Assembly (NCBI GenBank): GCA_019973575.1
Contig: BPUI01000001.1
Location: forward strand, 806,001-870,000
From: Gemmatimonadetes bacterium T265
GTDB lineage: Bacteria > Gemmatimonadota > Gemmatimonadetes > Gemmatimonadales > Gemmatimonadaceae
DNA length: 64,000 nucleotides
Direction of reading: 5' to 3'
Of this stretch, positions 1 through 7,519 are shown one piece after another. The position numbers and the translations under genes are program-made. How positions within the stretch are numbered: position 1 is the first letter of the stretch; each line of letters begins with the position of its first letter. The notes under the pieces are model-generated. The model saw nothing but the letters and a program-made list of their open reading frames with translations. It was not told the DNA's origin and did not search any database.

Positions 1-1
1 C

Positions 2-529
2 GTGCGTCCCGCGGTCGCGCGCCCGACGGTGGCGCGCCCGGCGCCGATGGAGTGGGGCGTGGCGGGCGCTGGTCCGGCGGCTTCGGTCCTCGCGCCGCCG
101 AGCGGGCGCGCGGAGCTCGGGTGGCAGTACGGCGGCCTCGTCGCGGCGCGCCCGGCCGACGACGGGCACCTGTTCGCCGTCATGAGCTCGTCCAAACGCG
201 TCGGGCCGTGGCTCGTACCGCGTCGGTTCCGGGCGTTCGCCCTGATGAGCGAGGCGGTCGTCGACCTGCGCGACGCCGTGCTGCCGGCCGACGGCTGCGA
301 GATCGAGGTCGGCGCGATCATGGCGAACGTCAAGGTCCTGCTCCCGCGGGGGGTGCAGGCGGACGTCGCCGTCATGGCGTTCATGGGCAGCGCGCAGGAC
401 CGAACCGAGGTCGAGCCCGCGGCCGGTCACGCCCCGCGCGTGCGCGTGACCGGCTCAGCCGTGATGTCGGAGGTGCAGGTGCTCCAGGGCGCGGAAGCCG
501 AGTTCGCGGCCCTGCACTTCGACGACTGA
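2..529 (+). CDS. LiaF-like C-terminal domain protein (5' partial)
   Basis: This is the 3' part of a gene that probably begins before the window; the GTG at position 2 is only the first possible start visible. Residues from about 58 on read as the LiaF C-terminal / DUF2154 beta-helix-like fold: alternating FAVMSSSKRVG, FALMSEAVVDLRDA, IEVGAIMANVKVLLPRGV and AVMAFMG segments are typical of this family. LiaF-type proteins are linked to envelope-stress sensing in Firmicutes, while soluble versions in other phyla have no assigned role. Residues 1-45 are Ala/Pro-rich and low complexity, like a linker after an upstream membrane or DUF1707 segment. Function beyond the family name is inference. Confidence 0.65.
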   Translation: MRPAVARPTVARPAPMEWGVAGAGPAASVLAPPSGRAELGWQYGGLVAARPADDGHLFAVMSSSKRVGPWLVPRRFRAFALMSEAVVDLRDAVLPADGCEIEVGAIMANVKVLLPRGVQADVAVMAFMGSAQDRTEVEPAAGHAPRVRVTGSAVMSEVQVLQGAEAEFAALHFDD

Positions 530-583
530 CAGCAGGTCGGCGCGGGGGCGGCGGCAGCGCCCCCGCGTCGGTCCGTTGATCGG

Positions 584-889
584 TCAGGGCGTCGTCGGAG
601 CGGCCTGCTGCTGCAGGGTCCGCTTGTACGCCTTCTTCGCCGCCTTATTGCGGTGGTGCTGCACCTCCGCGCCGGCGATGGCGCCGAGAATCGGGTGCCG
701 GTGGCCCGGGACGGCCGAGCCGGCCGCGGCGCCCGCGGCCGCGCCCGCGAGGATGCTGTGGTGCTTGGGCGGGACCGGCTGGGTGGTCGTCTGCGTGGGC
801 TGCTGCGTCGTGGTCTGGGCGCCGGCCGCAACGGCGGGGGCGAGCAGCGCGGCAACGACAGCGCCGACGAACGTCGAGGTACGAGTCAT
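584..889 (-). CDS. Small secreted glycine-zipper-like protein
   Basis: A 101-residue protein starting with MTRTSTFVGAVVAALL. It has a clear Sec signal peptide (hydrophobic core about residues 6-22, Ala-rich cleavage region before AQTTT). The mature part is a Thr/Gln-rich stretch, then an AGAAAGAAAGSA small-residue segment (glycine-zipper-like), then a basic C-terminal helix. The start is supported by a GGAG ribosome site 8 nt upstream; an in-frame extension further upstream lacks these marks. No catalytic motif is visible. It may be an envelope-associated structural protein, but its function is unknown. It lies convergent to the preceding gene. Confidence 0.6.
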   Translation of the reverse strand: MTRTSTFVGAVVAALLAPAVAAGAQTTTQQPTQTTTQPVPPKHHSILAGAAAGAAAGSAVPGHRHPILGAIAGAEVQHHRNKAAKKAYKRTLQQQAAPTTP

Positions 890-1051
890 GTCGTGGTCTC
901 CGGAATCTTGCGAACTGGGAACGCGGTCGCCCGCGGTAGCACCGTCGAGCGAAGGCAACGGACGTGCCCGTCCCGCGGCCCCGCGACAGCTTAACATCGT
1001 CTTAGCCGGCCGTAGCACGCGGGCTACGGCAGTGCCCGGTCGCGGCGGCCG

Positions 1052-1642
1052 TTAGGCGCTCGCCAGCGGCCGCGCGATCACCGGCGCGCTCGCCACGGGC
1101 GCCGGCGCACGGACGCCGTACTTGGATTGGTAGCGCGCGATGCTTTCCTCGATCAGCTGCATCGCCGACTCGCTCTTTTCCCAGCCGAGGATCTCGACGC
1201 GCTTGCCCTCGAGGTCTTTGTAGATGCGGAAGAAGTGCTCGACCTCCTTCAGGTAGTGCGCGGGGAGGTCGGCGATGTCGAAGTACTCCTGGTGCAGCGG
1301 GTCGTGCATCGGCACGGCGAGGATCTTGTCGTCCGGCTCGCCCTTGTCGAGCATGCGGAGCACGCCGATCGGGCGCGCGTCGATCTGGCAGCCCGGGAAC
1401 GTCGGCTCCTGGATGCGCACGAGGATGTCGATCGGGTCGTTGTCCTCGTGCAGCGTCTGCGGGACGAAGCCGTAGTCGCCGGGGTAGTGCACCGCGGAGT
1501 AGAGCACGCGGTCGAGGCGCAGCATCCCCGAGTCCTTGCAGAGCTCGTACTTGTTGCGGCTCCCGGCGGGGATCTCGATGATCGCCGTCACCTGGTCGGG
1601 CGGGTGCGGGCCGGGGGCGAGGTCGTGCCAGGGGTTGAGCAT
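1052..1642 (-). CDS. ppa: Inorganic pyrophosphatase (family I)
   Basis: A 196-residue cytoplasmic family I soluble pyrophosphatase that hydrolyses PPi to two phosphates and so pulls forward PPi-releasing reactions such as acyl-CoA synthesis. The diagnostic metal-binding signature DNDPIDI is present, with family blocks EIPAGSRNKYE, YPGDYGFVPQT and the AVPMHDP region. The length is usual apart from a short Ala/Pro-rich tail. The start is placed at MLNPWHDL because homology begins there; no strong Shine-Dalgarno sequence is visible. The stop codon TAA lies inside a copy of the recurrent motif GCCTAAC (1051-1057). The gene is divergent from the frameshifted lipoprotein gene at 1869. Confidence 0.93.
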   Translation of the reverse strand: MLNPWHDLAPGPHPPDQVTAIIEIPAGSRNKYELCKDSGMLRLDRVLYSAVHYPGDYGFVPQTLHEDNDPIDILVRIQEPTFPGCQIDARPIGVLRMLDKGEPDDKILAVPMHDPLHQEYFDIADLPAHYLKEVEHFFRIYKDLEGKRVEILGWEKSESAMQLIEESIARYQSKYGVRAPAPVASAPVIARPLASA

Positions 1643-1868
1643 GACGTCGGGCAGAGGAGCGGCGGAGGGCGCGACGTCGGTCGCGCCGCTGGTACTCAAT
1701 GTTAGCGGGGCAGGCCGCCGCCGGCGTTTGCGGGTTCGCGGGATCGGCGGTAGTATCGCGCGGCGTCCGGACCTCGGGACGCGCGCAGGCCGGCGGCGGC
1801 GGGACCCGCCCGCGGCCGCCGGGCAAGTGACTTCGTGATCGCGGAGGCACGATATGCGACGGTAGGGG

Positions 1869-3431
1869 GTGGGGGGATTGGCAGGACTCCTGACGGCAGC
1901 GGCGGCCCTGGCCGGCTGTAGCGAGGATCCGGTGCAGGTCGGGCCGCGGGCCGTGTCGCCCGCGGCGGCGCGCCAAGTCGCCGTGGGCCAGCCGGGGGGA
2001 TTGGCGCCAGGCAAGCGCGCGCCCGAGCGGTCGGGCGTCGTACGCACGTCCCCGGGGCGCGCGGGCGACATGGGGCCGCAGGCGTTGGGGGCCCAGCCGT
2101 TTGCGCGCGTCCGCGACATCGGACCCAACGTGTTCGCGAGTTCGTTCGTCACGCCGTCCCCGCAGAACGAGACCGTCGCCGCGGTCAGCCCGCGGGACCC
2201 GGCGCGCCTCGTGGCGTCGTCCAACGACTACCGCCTGGGCGACAGCCGGTGCGGCGCGTACGCCTCGACCGACGGCGGCGCGTCCTGGCGCGACATCGGG
2301 TCCGGCGTCGTGCCGCTCTTCCCCGGCACGACGCGGGCGGCGACCCCAGCACGGCGTTCGGCCCGGGCGGGAACGCCTACTTCACCTGCCTGGAGTTCAG
2401 CCGGACCACGGGAGCCGGGGGGATCTTCGTCGCCCGGTCGGTCGACCTGCGCAGCGCCGACGTGCTCACGCCGGTGGTCACGGACACGGCGGGCAGCCCC
2501 TTCTTCAGCGACAAGCCGTACAGCGCCATCGACACGAACCCCGCGAGTCCGTACCGGGGCCGGATCTACGTGACGTGGACGCGGTTCGACTACTCGGGCC
2601 CCGGCGGGTCGTATGCGGGGTCGCCGATCTACATCGCCTACTCCTCCGACCACTGGCGGAGTTGGAGCACGCCGCGGCTGGTGGCCCCGGCCGGGCTGTC
2701 CGCCAGCCAGGGGTCCGTGCCCGCGGTGGGGCCCAACGGCGAGCTGTACGTCGCGTTCGAGAACTTCAACACCCCTACGGTCGTCAACCAGGTGCTGGTC
2801 TCCCGGTCGCTCGACGGCGGGCGGACGTTCGCCGGTCAAGGCCGCGGACGTCGTCGACATCTGCTCGCGGGTCGTGTTCGGCGGCTGCTCGCTGCTCAAC
2901 TCGTTCTTCCGGGTCAACTCGTTCCCGTCCATCGCCGTCGACTCGCGGCGCGGGCACGTCTTCGTCGCCTGGGGCGACTACCGCCTCGGCAGCGCCAAGG
3001 CGTTCATCGTCCGCTCCGCCGACCGCGGCGAGAGCTGGAACCGGGCGCGGGCGGTGAGCAACGTGTCGCCGAACGACCAGCTCTTCCCGTGGGTCGCCAC
3101 CACGCCCGACGGCTCGCCCAACGTGGTGTACTACGACCGGCGGAACGAACCCGACAACTTCTTCCTCTCCGTCTACCTCAACACGGGGCGGGGCGGCGGG
3201 CTCCAGTTCGACCCGGTGGTGCGCGTCACCACCGGCCCGTCCAACCCCGACGTGCAGTTCGGCGGCACGTGCATCGGGGACTACATCGGCATGGCTGCCA
3301 CGACCGGACGCCTCAACCCGATCTGGACCGACACGCGACACGTGGTGTCCAGCTTCCCCGCGCAGGCGGCGGTGACGTCGCCGGTCTACCTGACGACCGG
3401 CGGTGGCGCGTCGATCCTCGCCAGCCGGTAG
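1869..3431 (+). pseudogene. BNR/Asp-box (sialidase-fold) lipoprotein gene with two frameshifts
   Basis: The conceptual product is a secreted lipoprotein: GTG start at 1869 (an in-frame TAG at 1863 excludes a longer form), short hydrophobic region and lipobox LAGC. Asp-box motifs STDGGASW, SLDGGRTF and SADRGESW indicate a sialidase-like six-bladed propeller, as in exo-alpha-sialidase-like proteins of unknown substrate. The frame changes near 2325-2340 and returns near 2830-2840, so the two shifts compensate and the C-terminus (GGGASILASR then TAG) is back in the original frame. Each piece is good propeller sequence with normal codon use. Either two indels inactivated the gene recently or they are sequencing errors; the sequence alone cannot tell. 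Substrate unknown. Confidence 0.7.
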
Positions 3432-3435
3432 CGCG

Positions 3436-3600
3436 TCACCCTCGCTCGCCGGGCGCCAGCATGTCGAGCGCCCGGCGCGCCCGCGCCCGCCGCCGCACCA
3501 GTACCAGCGCATACCCGACGTAGACCAACGCGCCCAGCGCGTACGCCGCGTACATGAACCCGGCGTTGTCGGGCGGGCCGCCGACCGGCGGACCGCTCAC
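3436..3600 (-). CDS. ccmD: Cytochrome c maturation protein CcmD
   Basis: A 54-residue protein with one transmembrane helix (about residues 16-36, starting at MYAAYALGALVYVGYALVLV) followed by an Arg-rich cytoplasmic tail. This is the standard shape of CcmD, the small partner that stabilises CcmABC and helps release holo-CcmE. The GTG start overlaps the ccmC stop codon as GTGA, indicating translational coupling; an internal ATG would give 39 residues. Identity rests mainly on size, topology and position directly after ccmC. Confidence 0.75.
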   Translation of the reverse strand: MSGPPVGGPPDNAGFMYAAYALGALVYVGYALVLVRRRARARRALDMLAPGERG

Positions 3601-4358
3601 CCCGCCGCCTCCTCCGCCAGCGCGACGAGCTCGCGCTCGTTCGCGTAGCGGAGCCGCGCGCGCAGCAGCGCGACGAAGAGGAGCGCGAACGCGCCGAACC
3701 CGGCGAGCAGCGTGTGCAGCATCTCGGGCGGGAGCGACGGCGCGCTCGGCTTGAGCACCACCGGCATCGGGTGCAGCGTGCGGAACAGGTACACGCTGAG
3801 GTGGATGAACGGCACGAGCAGCACGGCGAGCAGGCCTAACACGGCGGAGTAGCGCGCGCGCTGGGCGCGGTCCTCGATCGCGCCGCGGAGCACGAGGTAG
3901 CCGACGACGACGAACCAGAGAAAGAGCGTGAGCGTGAGGCGCGCGTCCCACGTCCACCACGTGCCCCAGATCGGCTTCCCCCACACGGGTCCCGTCACGA
4001 GCACCGCGGTCATGAACACGAGACTCACCTCGGCCGCGCTTTCGGCCAGCCGGTCGAGCCGGTCGTCCTTGAGCCAGAGGTACACGCCGCTCGCGATCGC
4101 GACGAGCGGCAGGCCGATGTAGAGCGCGACCACGGCCGACGGGACGTGGACGTAGAGGATTTTCTGCGCGGCGCCCTGCATCGCCTCGACCGGCGTGAAC
4201 CAGAGGGCGCGCGCCATCATCGCCGCCACGGCGACGAGCGCGGCGACGAGCAGCAGGTCGACGCCGCCGGCCGGGCGCGCCGGCGGTGCGGCGACGCCGC
4301 TCGGCGCCGGGGGGGCGCCCGCGATCGGTTGCGACAGAGTGAACGGCGGGTTGGTCAT
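3597..4358 (-). CDS. ccmC: Cytochrome c maturation / heme transport protein CcmC
   Basis: A 253-residue integral membrane protein of the CcmC/CcsA superfamily that presents heme to CcmE in system I cytochrome c maturation. The tryptophan-rich heme-binding motif WGTWWTWD is present, and the histidines in the YVHVPSA and LHPMPVV segments match the conserved external heme ligands. Six membrane segments can be drawn. The N-terminal 33 residues are Pro/Ala-rich and longer than usual. It sits third in ccmABCD, 37 nt after ccmB, and overlaps ccmD. One LG dipeptide in it (VLGLL) is encoded by the motif TTAGGC near 3834. Confidence 0.92.
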   Translation of the reverse strand: MTNPPFTLSQPIAGAPPAPSGVAAPPARPAGGVDLLLVAALVAVAAMMARALWFTPVEAMQGAAQKILYVHVPSAVVALYIGLPLVAIASGVYLWLKDDRLDRLAESAAEVSLVFMTAVLVTGPVWGKPIWGTWWTWDARLTLTLFLWFVVVGYLVLRGAIEDRAQRARYSAVLGLLAVLLVPFIHLSVYLFRTLHPMPVVLKPSAPSLPPEMLHTLLAGFGAFALLFVALLRARLRYANERELVALAEEAAG

Positions 4359-4395
4359 GCGAAGGGTACGACTCGTTGCGGGCGACGCCCGCGGG

Positions 4396-5085
4396 TCAGT
4401 CCTCGAGCGTGTACGGGAACGCGAGCGTGCACGCGACGAGGAACACCAGGTCGAAACTTCCCAAAAGCTTGAGCATTCCCGCGACTTCCGCCAGCGGCCG
4501 CCCGGCGAGCAGCCGCGCCGTGGCGAGCGCCGCGGGGGTGACCACGGGCACGAAGAACGGCAGCGCGAGCATCGGCAGGAGCAGCTCCGCGAGCCGCGTG
4601 TTGACGGTCATCGCGGAGAAGAGCGTGCCGACCGCGACGAGCCCCACGGCCGCGAGCGCGGCGACGAGGAAAATCCCGGCGAGGATCCCGCCGCCGACCG
4701 GGAGGTCGTAAAAGAGGGCGACGGCGGGAATCGCCACGAGCTGAACGGCCGCGACGAAGGCGAAGTTCGCGAGCAGCTTGCCGAGGAAGACCGCCTCGCG
4801 CGGGACCGGCGCGGCGAGGAGGGCGTCGACCGCGCGGTCGGCCTGCTCGACGCCGAACGAGCGGTGCAGGCCGAGGATGCCGCTGAAGACGAAGATCGTC
4901 CAGAGCACCCCGGGCGCGAGGTCGAGCGGGCTGACGGCGGTGGGGTCGGACGAGAACCGAAAGATGACGACCGCGACGAGCGCGAAGACGACGGCGGCGA
5001 GGAAGGCGCTCCGCGTGCGGAACTCGATCAGCAGGTCCTTGCGGGCGACGAGGAGCGCGGTCGCGAGGACGGACGGCGGGGGCAC
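4396..5085 (-). CDS. ccmB: Heme exporter permease CcmB
   Basis: A 229-residue membrane protein matching CcmB, the ABC permease partner of CcmA in the CcmABCD complex that energises release of heme-loaded CcmE. About six hydrophobic helices are visible. Family-typical blocks include KDLLIEFRTRSAF near the N-terminus and the FGVEQADRAVDALLAAP stretch. The length is normal (about 220). It lies 20 nt downstream of ccmA and upstream of ccmC on the same strand, consistent with one operon. Confidence 0.92.
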   Translation of the reverse strand: MPPPSVLATALLVARKDLLIEFRTRSAFLAAVVFALVAVVIFRFSSDPTAVSPLDLAPGVLWTIFVFSGILGLHRSFGVEQADRAVDALLAAPVPREAVFLGKLLANFAFVAAVQLVAIPAVALFYDLPVGGGILAGIFLVAALAAVGLVAVGTLFSAMTVNTRLAELLLPMLALPFFVPVVTPAALATARLLAGRPLAEVAGMLKLLGSFDLVFLVACTLAFPYTLED

Positions 5086-5105
5086 GCGGCGTCGTGCGGC
5101 GAGCG

Positions 5106-5870
5106 TTAGGCCGCGGCGCGGGCGCCCGCGGGGCCGGCGCCCGGCGCGCCGCCGGCGACGAGCGCGCGGTACGCGGCGGCGAAGGCGCCGTCGTCGACCG
5201 CGGCGCGCGGCGCGTGGTAGGCGAGGCGGCCGTCGAGGAGCACCGCGACCTGCGTCGCGAGCGCGAGCCCCTCGCCCAGCTGGTGGGTGACGAGGACGAG
5301 CGCCGCGCCCGCGTCCTTGAGCGCGGTGAGCGTGGCCGTGAGCGCGTCGGCGCCGGCGGCGTCGAGGCCGGTATAGGGCTCGTCGCAGAGAAGGACGGCC
5401 GGGGCGTGGACGACGGCGCGGGCGATCGAGACGCGCTGCTGCAGCCCGCGCGAGAGGCGGCGGACGGGCGTGTCGGCGCGGTCGGCGACGCGGAGGCGCT
5501 CGAGGGCTTGGCGCGCGGCCGCGTCGGGGTCGGGCGTGCCGTAGAGGCGCGCGGCGAAGGCGACGTTCTCGTGCGCGGTGAGCGCGGCGTAGAGCTGGCT
5601 CTGGTGCGAGATGAGGCCCACGGTGGCGCGCGCGGCGGGGTCGTCGCCGCCGACCGCGCGCCCGGCCACCCGCGCCTCGCCGGACGAGGGGCGGAGGAGG
5701 CCGCCGAGCAGCTTGAGCAGGGTACTCTTCCCGGCCCCGTTCGGCCCGAAGAGGGCGAGGCAGTCGCCGGGGGCGAGGGCGAAGCTCACGCCGTCGACGG
5801 CGCGGCGCGGGCCGTAGCGGCGCGCGAGGGCGAGGGCTTCGAGAGCGGGGGGGGGTACCGGTGCGGTCAC
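5106..5870 (-). CDS. ccmA: Heme exporter ATP-binding protein CcmA
   Basis: ABC-type ATPase that powers the CcmABCD heme-handling complex. The Walker A motif GPNGAGKST, the signature LSRGLQQRVSIARA, Walker B VLLCDEP and the switch histidine in LVTHQ are all present. At 254 residues it is longer than the typical about 205, because of an extended N-terminus and an Ala/Gly-rich tail. It is the first gene of ccmABCD. The TAA stop lies in a GCCTAAC motif at 5104-5110. The operon implies c-type cytochromes and respiration. Confidence 0.92.
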   Translation of the reverse strand: MTAPVPPPALEALALARRYGPRRAVDGVSFALAPGDCLALFGPNGAGKSTLLKLLGGLLRPSSGEARVAGRAVGGDDPAARATVGLISHQSQLYAALTAHENVAFAARLYGTPDPDAAARQALERLRVADRADTPVRRLSRGLQQRVSIARAVVHAPAVLLCDEPYTGLDAAGADALTATLTALKDAGAALVLVTHQLGEGLALATQVAVLLDGRLAYHAPRAAVDDGAFAAAYRALVAGGAPGAGPAGARAAA

Positions 5871-5913
5871 GGGAGAACGCTAACCGCGCCGGCAGTGGGC
5901 GGCACGGCGGGCG

Positions 5914-6306
5914 TCAGTACGGCGCCACGGCTACGTCGGTCCGCGAGAAGTCGTTGCCGACGAAGAGCAGCGGCTCGCCGCGCTCCTTCGCGAGCGCGTA
6001 GCTGAAACAGTCGCCGAAGTTGAGGGCGGCCGGGTGGCGACCCTTACCGTAACGATCGAAGGCGTTACGGGCCAGGACGGCCGTCGCCCGCGTGGCCGGA
6101 GCGACGACGATCCCGAGGCCGTCGAGGAGTGCGTCCAACTCACGGGCGCCGTCCTCGCCCCGGCGTCCGAGCAGGACCATACTCGCCTCGACGAGCGCGA
6201 CTGCCGACGTCGCGAGCGTCGGCGCTTCTTGCATCGCTCCCAGAAGGCGGGCGCGTTCGGGTTCGGCAAGCAGGTAGGCGACCAGCGCCGACGTGTCGAC
6301 CACCAT
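5914..6306 (-). CDS. vapC: PIN-domain toxin VapC
   Basis: A 130-residue PIN-domain protein, the ribonuclease toxin of a type II VapBC module. Acidic active-site residues are visible in order: D4 in VVDTSALVAY, the Glu in LVEASMVL, the Asp in NFGDCFSYALAK, and the Asp in VGNDFSRTDV. The NFGDCFSYALA block is characteristic of VapC proteins paired with Rv0623-type antitoxins. The start lies 5 nt after the vapB stop, so toxin is made after antitoxin. RNA target unknown. It flanks decayed restriction-system DNA and may be part of a former defence island. Confidence 0.88.
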   Translation of the reverse strand: MVVDTSALVAYLLAEPERARLLGAMQEAPTLATSAVALVEASMVLLGRRGEDGARELDALLDGLGIVVAPATRATAVLARNAFDRYGKGRHPAALNFGDCFSYALAKERGEPLLFVGNDFSRTDVAVAPY

Positions 6307-6311
6307 GCAGG

Positions 6312-6575
6312 TCAGGTCGGCAGCCCGTTCTCGTCGTACCCGATGATTTCGTCTGCCGAACGCGTGTCGAGAACGGGCAGTGCGTCCATGCGGCGCGCGA
6401 TCTCAACGAGAATGGCGTGGCGCCGGGCCTGCTCCTCGGGCGGGGCTTGCTCCGGCTCCGTGGCCGGCGTCTGGGCCAACACCGCGTTTCGCACGACGGT
6501 GTCGATGCTCTGGCCGCGGCGGGCCGCCAACTCGCGCACGAGGCGCTCGGTTTCGGGGTCGTCGATCGTGATCAT
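6312..6575 (-). CDS. vapB: VapB-type antitoxin
   Basis: An 87-residue antitoxin of the Rv0623/VapB family. The N-terminal DPETERLVRELAARRGQSIDTVV segment is the DNA-binding part, and the C-terminal IIGYDENGLPT tail is the part that blocks VapC. A strong Shine-Dalgarno GGAGG is placed about 6 nt before the ATG, and the sequence around it can pair as TCCGG with CCGGA, possibly an autoregulatory operator. It is immediately upstream of vapC. Autorepression by VapBC is the family norm; here it is inference. Confidence 0.85.
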   Translation of the reverse strand: MITIDDPETERLVRELAARRGQSIDTVVRNAVLAQTPATEPEQAPPEEQARRHAILVEIARRMDALPVLDTRSADEIIGYDENGLPT

Positions 6576-6648
6576 CGTGTCCTCCGGTTTCGTCCGGACA
6601 TCCTACACGCCGTCCAGCGGTCCGCATACTCGACAGTGCTCCGGGCGA

Positions 6649-6921
6649 TCACGTGAGGGCGCACTCACCGTCGACCGTGATGATGGCCGGACCGTAGTTC
6701 GCGTACTGCTGCCCGCGCTGGCCGCGGAAGTGAATGGCGAGGCGGCTGGGACTCGTCAGGCGTAGGTCAAGGTCGAGCACGTGCGCGACCGTTCCCGACA
6801 GGCGGAGCCAGAGCGCCGCGACCAACTTCGCTGCAGCAACGAAACGCGCCGGGTCCTGCGACCCGAGGCGCGTGTACAGCGACGGTAGCGGCGACTCTGT
6901 GACGCGCAGGCCCGTGTTCAT
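6649..6921 (-). CDS. Unrecognised ORF, probably 5'-truncated
   Basis: A reading frame of 90 residues from the ATG at 6921; coding-like sequence continues upstream to about 6990 (RGLGADSLLDSLVAG). Codon third positions are mostly G/C, but with more A/T than the neighbours, and the opposite strand has no sensible product. The protein starts MNTGLRVTESPLPSLY and ends YGPAIITVDGECALT; it resembles no family I can name. Upstream it runs into the oppositely oriented HsdR remnant, so the original 5' end seems lost at a junction near 6990-7020. It could be a domain fragment rather than a working gene. Confidence 0.35.
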   Translation of the reverse strand: MNTGLRVTESPLPSLYTRLGSQDPARFVAAAKLVAALWLRLSGTVAHVLDLDLRLTSPSRLAIHFRGQRGQQYANYGPAIITVDGECALT

Positions 6922-6993
6922 CCCCGCGACTAGCGAGTCGAGCAAGCTGTCAGCGCCGAGGCCGCGTCCGTACCGCGGATCCGGGGGCGACAG

Positions 6994-7266
6994 CCGCTCG
7001 TCCAACAGGATCCGACGCGCGCGGAGAGCGGCCTGGACGCGGCGGCGTTCGCGGCGTACTGGGTGCTCCGCCGCGAGTTTCCCGCGCAGGCGGTCGCGCT
7101 CGGGCGCGAGATCGGACTGGTGCGGCAGCAGTTCCCCGACGCCGAGCGCGACGCGGACGAGTACCGCCGTTGAAAAGCGGAGGTTTACGAGGTGCTGCTG
7201 CGCGTGGTGGGCGGCCACCGCATGATGGACCTCGCCGAGCAGATCCTCGCGGCGCCGTGGCGCTAA
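6994..7266 (+). pseudogene. Remnant of type I restriction enzyme HsdR C-terminus
   Basis: No start codon, but frame 1 reads as the C-terminal helical part of a type I restriction R subunit: AFAAYWVLRREF, then REIGLVRQQFPDAE, then after an in-frame TGA at 7171, KAEVYEVLLRVVGGHRMMDLAEQIL and a TAA at 7264. The pattern KAE-hydrophobic-LL-VVG-RMMDLAE is what HsdR tails show. The N-terminal nuclease and helicase parts, hsdM and hsdS are all absent. The TGA and the missing 5' end make it non-functional. It abuts the truncated minus-strand ORF at about 6990-7020. The assignment is from memory of the family and is moderately secure. Confidence 0.55.
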
Positions 7267-7509
7267 GCGGCCACGGACGGGGCGGCGGGTCGGGCGGACG
7301 GGAGGAGCTCCGGGCGCAGGCGCGCGTGGGCCGAGGCGCACGCCGTTCCGGCCGACGACGTGGCCCTGTTCGTCGAGCGTGCGATCGAGCTGCTGTTAGC
7401 GTTGAACGAGGGCTCGGCGAGCCGCTACGGCCTCCGCCCCTCGGAGTTCAACGCGTGGCGCTCGCGTGCGGCGGCCGGGGGCGTCGCGGCCGCCGCGCGG
7501 AGCGGCTGA
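7267..7509 (+). pseudogene. Coding-like fragment after the HsdR remnant
   Basis: In the same frame as the HsdR tail, following its TAA, is an open stretch with no ATG or GTG start ending in TGA at 7507. Its last half (VALFVERAIELLLALNEGSASRYGLRPSEFNAWRSR) looks like genuine helical protein, while its first 27 codons are low complexity. I do not recognise it; it could be the tail of a small accessory ORF that lost its 5' end. It is convergent with the acetyl-CoA synthetase gene, whose stop is 11 nt away. Confidence 0.35.
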
Positions 7510-7519
7510 GCGGACCTCG

